Shown here: one piece after another, positions 60,360-64,000 of the stretch
Layout: every line of letters starts with the position of its first letter
How positions within the stretch are numbered: the first letter of the stretch is position 1
NCBI GenBank assembly: GCA_020205615.1
Contig: CM035166.1
Coordinates: 85,454,862-85,518,861 of the forward strand
From: Panax quinquefolius
Lineage: Eukaryota > Streptophyta > Magnoliopsida > Apiales > Araliaceae
Direction: 5' to 3'
DNA: 64,000 nucleotides
Translations under genes and position numbers: made by a program
The notes under the pieces: generated by a model
The model's input: the letters and a program-made list of their open reading frames with translations, nothing else
Told to the model about the DNA's origin: nothing
Databases searched by the model: none

Positions 60360-60530
60360 TCATCAATAGTATTTACCTTCGTCAATAGTAATTACCTTCA
60401 TCAATAGTAATTACCCTTGTGAATAGTATTTACCTTCATCAATAATAATTACCTTCGTCAATAGTAATTACCTTGTGAATAGTATTTACCTTCGTCAATA
60501 GTGTTTACCTTCGTTAATAGTAATTACCTT
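60360..60530 (+). repeat. AATAGTAATTACCTTC array in solo LTR D
   Basis: About nine units of (C/G)(A/T)(T/C)(C/G)AATAGTA(A/T)TTACCTT. It occupies the position of the 40045-40137 array of solo LTR C, but the shared word TGAATAGTA is on the opposite strand relative to the LTR. Confidence 0.8.
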
Positions 60531-60534
60531 TACC

Positions 60535-60640
60535 AGACGTTGAACCACTTGTCGTTTCACATTACAAAAGGTCGAACCACTTGTCGTTTCACATTACAAA
60601 AGGCCAAACCCGGTCGTCAAGCCACTTGCCTTTTCACACT
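60535..60640 (+). repeat. 32 bp repeat, CCACTTGTCGTTTCACATTAC
   Basis: Two near-perfect units and one diverged unit, each followed by AAAAGG. Confidence 0.8.
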
Positions 60641-60839
60641 AAGCAAGTGCTTAGCTAGAAATCTTCTATAAATAGAGGCCTAGGGCTTCATTATTTTCAC
60701 TTAATTCATTCAAGCTATAGAGAGAGAAAGTATAGAGAGAATAAGAGAGAAAGAAGAAGAGTATTTTGTTACTACACCGCCGCTGCGATTCAATCTCCTA
60801 CCAAATGTAAAGGGTGATTTTCTTTCTTATTCATGAAGA

Positions 60840-61235
60840 GAACTGTTGTTATTCCATTGCTTATTATTCTCGTTGGAATAACTTTTGTATACGTGGTTTA
60901 CCCTATACTTGGTGACATTCTTCTATTATTCTCGTTGGAACATCCATGCGTGTGTTTTACACGGACTTGGTTCCGTCTTTATTATTCTCGTTGGAACATC
61001 CTCGCTCGTGTGTTTTACAGGACTGGTTCGCTTCTTTATTATTCTCGTTGGAACATCCTGTCATCGTGTGTTTTACAGGACTGGTTAAAATCTTTATCAT
61101 TTCCGTTGGAATATCCTATCTCGCATGTGTGTTTTACAGGATCCGGGTTCCATCTTTATCATTCTGTTGGAACATCCGCTTGTGTGAATTTCACCCGACT
61201 GGTTCCGTTATTTATTATTCTCATTGGAATAACTT
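60840..61235 (+). repeat. 50-60 bp LTR array in solo LTR D
   Basis: Six to seven units of the array at 960-1240, here mostly with the CTCGTTGGAACATCC form. Confidence 0.8.
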
Positions 61236-62939
61236 CGTCATGCGGTCTATCACATGCATGGTGATTTCTTTTGTTATTCCATTCTTTATTATACCCAGTT
61301 GGTTAAAACTTTGACTTCTATACTCCATGAAATTAGTAGAATATCCTTGATATTTGCGTTTCATCCAAAGATCTTTTCATGGAAATATTCTTCCCGATCA
61401 TTCTTGAATTTTACTCTACAAAAAAAAGATATCATGTTGATAATTTGGACGTTAATAATTCCCGGATAAAATAATTCTTGAACTTGTTTTATTGAATTCT
61501 TATATCATTGTCATCATCCTCATGTTTATATTTTTTGAAAGTCATCTACATGGGCTGTGTAGTGCATAGATGGACTTGGTATGATTATGATTGAGAGACT
61601 ATTGATTGTAATCATGACCGTAATGTTACAAATGATGTGATAAAAATCCTCGATCAGTAGTAGTGCATTGATGGATGATTGTTGGCATGATCATGACTAT
61701 TAATGAATACACAAATATTCTTGGCCCGTAGTGCATGAATAATTGTGGTCGTGATACTAAAGAATATCCTTGGCAGTAGTGCGGGGTGATTCGATGATGT
61801 GGAATATTTATTAAAGTCGAGTCTCGGCTATATGATGATGAAAACCTTTAAAACCAAAAAGATAGTAGACTTTATTTTCTACTTGACTCTTTTAATGGAT
61901 CAGATATTCACCGCAGATTAAACCTGGTTATCTATTGTATTTTATCGGTTTAACATTATTGAAGACTATTGATAATTTATTTCGCATTATCTTAGTCATA
62001 ATATTTCTTACTGGGCTAGTTGAGCTCACCCTTTCTTTCCTCGTTCTCTTTGAAATGATAATATAGCCGGGACGAGTCTGGGAAACGCAGTGATGGTCCT
62101 GAAGATAGCATTAGTAGTCCTCATTATTACGTAAAATAGTGTGATAATAATCGTAATGAGGACTTTTTGTTTGAGTTTGTATAATATCTAGTAGGCGATA
62201 TTTGTATTTAAACTCACGATTTTATGTCGTATTGTACCTTACGCTTATGTTAATAAGTTGTATTTAAATTACGTACCATGTAAGTGTCGACCCACGATGG
62301 GTGATGTATACCCTAATTTTGGGGCGTCACAGATCAAACTTATAGATAACATCATGCACAATATCTTAACGCTAACGATAAGTAAATCCCTTTGCGAGGT
62401 TGTTCATCTCGGTTTGACATTCGAGTCCGCACTCAAAGGAAGTTTGGTTTGGACAATTCATCGAGGTTCGTAAATTTAGAACGCTCATCAACTATGGACT
62501 AGTCGAATCAATAAGGGTTCGCTAGTCTAATAAGGTTCAATAATAATGATATTCAAATTGAATAATAATCTCAAGAAGTATACAATAGGACAATTATTGT
62601 ATAACTGAATCATGCTTTGAAAAGATAATCAATCTTTAATATAACATTTGAACATGAATAATAATAATGATAATTTACTCGAGGTAATTAATAAACTTGA
62701 ACAATAATGACAAGTAGGGTTAGGAAACTTGCCTCATGCGTAGGCTAAACGATTACTACTTTCGTTCACCACAAATCCTACACACATACCATATGTATTC
62801 ACGACATTCATTAGTTACATTTTCACTTAATTATTTAATATAAACTCTACTTTATTTAACAAATCATTACCCTTATAATTTAATTACTTAATTAAATTAG
62901 AATATTTTCATTCTCTTACTATTATTACACTCGAATAAA

Positions 62940-63275
62940 TTATTTCATAATAATTTCCATCGAATATTTAATTTATTCCATAATATCTTAATTAAAATAT
63001 TTAATTTATTTTATAAATATTTTAATAATAATTTTCATCGAATATTTATTTTATTCCATAATATCTCAATTAAAATATTTAATTTATTTTATAAATATTT
63101 TAATAATAATTTTCATCGAATATTTATTTTATTCCACAACATCTCAATTAAAATATTTAATTTATTTTATAAATATTTTAATAATAATTTTCATCGAATA
63201 TTTATTTTATATCATAAATATCTCAATTAAAATATTTAATTTATTTTATAAATATTTTAATAATAATTTTCATCA
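62940..63275 (-). repeat. 78 bp tandem repeat, 5' LTR of gypsy-1
   Basis: Four units as at 51425-51745, followed by a shorter T-rich run. Confidence 0.88.
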
Positions 63276-64000
63276 AATATTTATTTTTTTATTTTTTATT
63301 TTTATTTATTTATTTATTTATTTTCATCACGGGAATGGTGGTAATTTAGTTGGTAACGTAGCAAGAAGCTAAGGTTACCTGTGCTCATTTTCTCAGTAGT
63401 CATAGCTCATAGATTCATGAACATAACAAGGCCAAATTAGGCCAAAATCAATCACACGTAAAATTATACATGAATATAGCCATAACTTCCAATTAGTTAT
63501 TTTTTTACACAATTTAGACTTACCCAATCATTGTAATACATATATAATCATTACTTAACCCATCTAGCATGATTTTTAACAAGTTACAACACATAATTTG
63601 CAAAATCAACACATTTACTTTCACTTTGTTCTTGATGTTCTTCAAGGTTTTGAAAATAAAACATGAAAATTGTCACTACTGGATTCGTTATAACACCGAA
63701 TCCGTTTATTTAAATTTTGGTCTCTTCGTATCAACATGCATAACAACATACAAGTGTAAAATTTAGGGATAATATACGATCAATACATAAAATACCACGT
63801 ATAAGGCCATATGGCCAAAACCCAAACTCTGTAAATTTTGAAATAGCAAGTCATCGTATTATGAAACTTATGATATGGTTTACAAAATATATATAATTAA
63901 ATACGACGTGATGTGCCATAACACATACAAAACCCATAATCATTACTCTTATCTCAATTACTGAGAGGCTTTACAAAGATGAATGAAAGCCATTTTCATA

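Larger units (their letters stand above)
59734..62331 (+). mobile_element. Solo LTR D, inserted in the gypsy-1 5' LTR
   Basis: A 2.6 kb LTR of the A/B/C family on the + strand, ending GGGGCGTCACA at 62331. Target-site duplication GATC(T/A) at 59729-59733 and 62332-62336; the uninterrupted site at about 50810 reads GGGGATCAAC. Its first bases read CAGAAGACCCC instead of TGTGAGACCCC, so the start is altered or miscalled. No internal region remains. TATA box at 60667-60675, 50-60 bp array at 60840-61235. Confidence 0.88.
50212..64000 (-). mobile_element. Ty3/gypsy chromovirus, Tekay/Del type (gypsy-1)
   Basis: On the - strand: 5' LTR (64000 and beyond to 59141, carrying solo LTR D), degenerate primer site, leader, gag, protease, RT, RNase H, integrase with chromodomain-like tail, polypurine tract and 3' LTR (53244-50212). 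The order RT before integrase is Ty3/gypsy. The tail motif VIWRNHNDEATLE and the 3 kb LTRs point to the Tekay/Del lineage of chromoviruses. About 745 bp of the 5' LTR lies outside the window. It inserted into copia-2. Confidence 0.9.
59141..64000 (-). repeat. 5' LTR of gypsy-1, split by solo LTR D and cut by window end
   Basis: 59141-59733 matches 50212-50810 and 62332-64000 matches about 50815-52500. The 78 bp array recurs at 62940-63275. Confidence 0.9.

Noticed and set aside
50212..64000. An endogenous pararetrovirus instead of a gypsy element
   Set aside because: It has LTRs, an integrase, a polypurine tract and a chromodomain-like tail; no movement or coat protein motif of that virus family is seen.

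Overview
The window is nuclear DNA of a flowering plant, most likely a eudicot. It is AT-rich and has GT-AG introns. Its gene fragments match plant proteins: a G3BP-like NTF2 protein, exportin 1, an organellar RecA, UPF1 and topoisomerase II. Most of it is nested Ty1/copia and Ty3/gypsy retrotransposons plus CACTA, Mutator, hAT and Stowaway-type DNA transposons. I see no intact host gene, rRNA, tRNA or CRISPR array. Almost every coding region is a broken transposon gene or a partial copy of a host gene.

Layout. (1) 1-8161: a large non-autonomous LTR element (element A, + strand), about 2.4 kb LTRs around a 3.46 kb internal region without reverse transcriptase. (2) 8162-10183: a piece of a related LTR (- strand) and the gag, leader and LTR of a decayed copia element. 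(3) 10186-11422: two Stowaway-like MITEs and a short topoisomerase II fragment. (4) 11635-17858: a CACTA-type transposon gene (plant Transposase_24 family) broken into exons, with a 2 kb Mutator-like element in one intron and a CACTA terminus at 17858. (5) 17888-22439: consecutive same-strand fragments of four unrelated host genes, followed by a second CACTA terminus at 23197. This is the clearest candidate for transposon-mediated gene-fragment capture. (6) 24181-42733: a copia element (- strand) with perfect CTAGC target-site duplications. It is split by element B (28600-41359), which has about 4 kb LTRs around only 335 bp, and element B itself contains a 4.56 kb solo LTR (36396-40951, TSD TCTTA). 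(7) 43263-44224: a possible small TRIM-like element. (8) 44262-50211: a second copia element (+ strand), cut by (9) a Ty3/gypsy chromovirus of Tekay/Del type (- strand, 50212 to beyond the window), whose 5' LTR carries another solo LTR (59734-62331).

How the parts relate. The A/B/C/D LTR family starts TGTRAGACCCC, ends GGGGNNGTCACA, has an initiator-tRNA-Met primer site and a polypurine tract embedded in a chromovirus-like 3' end, but has no polymerase. It is probably mobilised by a Tekay-like element such as the one at 50212. The target-site duplications give an insertion order: copia-1, then B, then C; and copia-2, then gypsy-1, then D. Comparison of LTR copies also shows recurrent CG-to-CAGA replacements that may be consensus sequencing errors rather than mutations.
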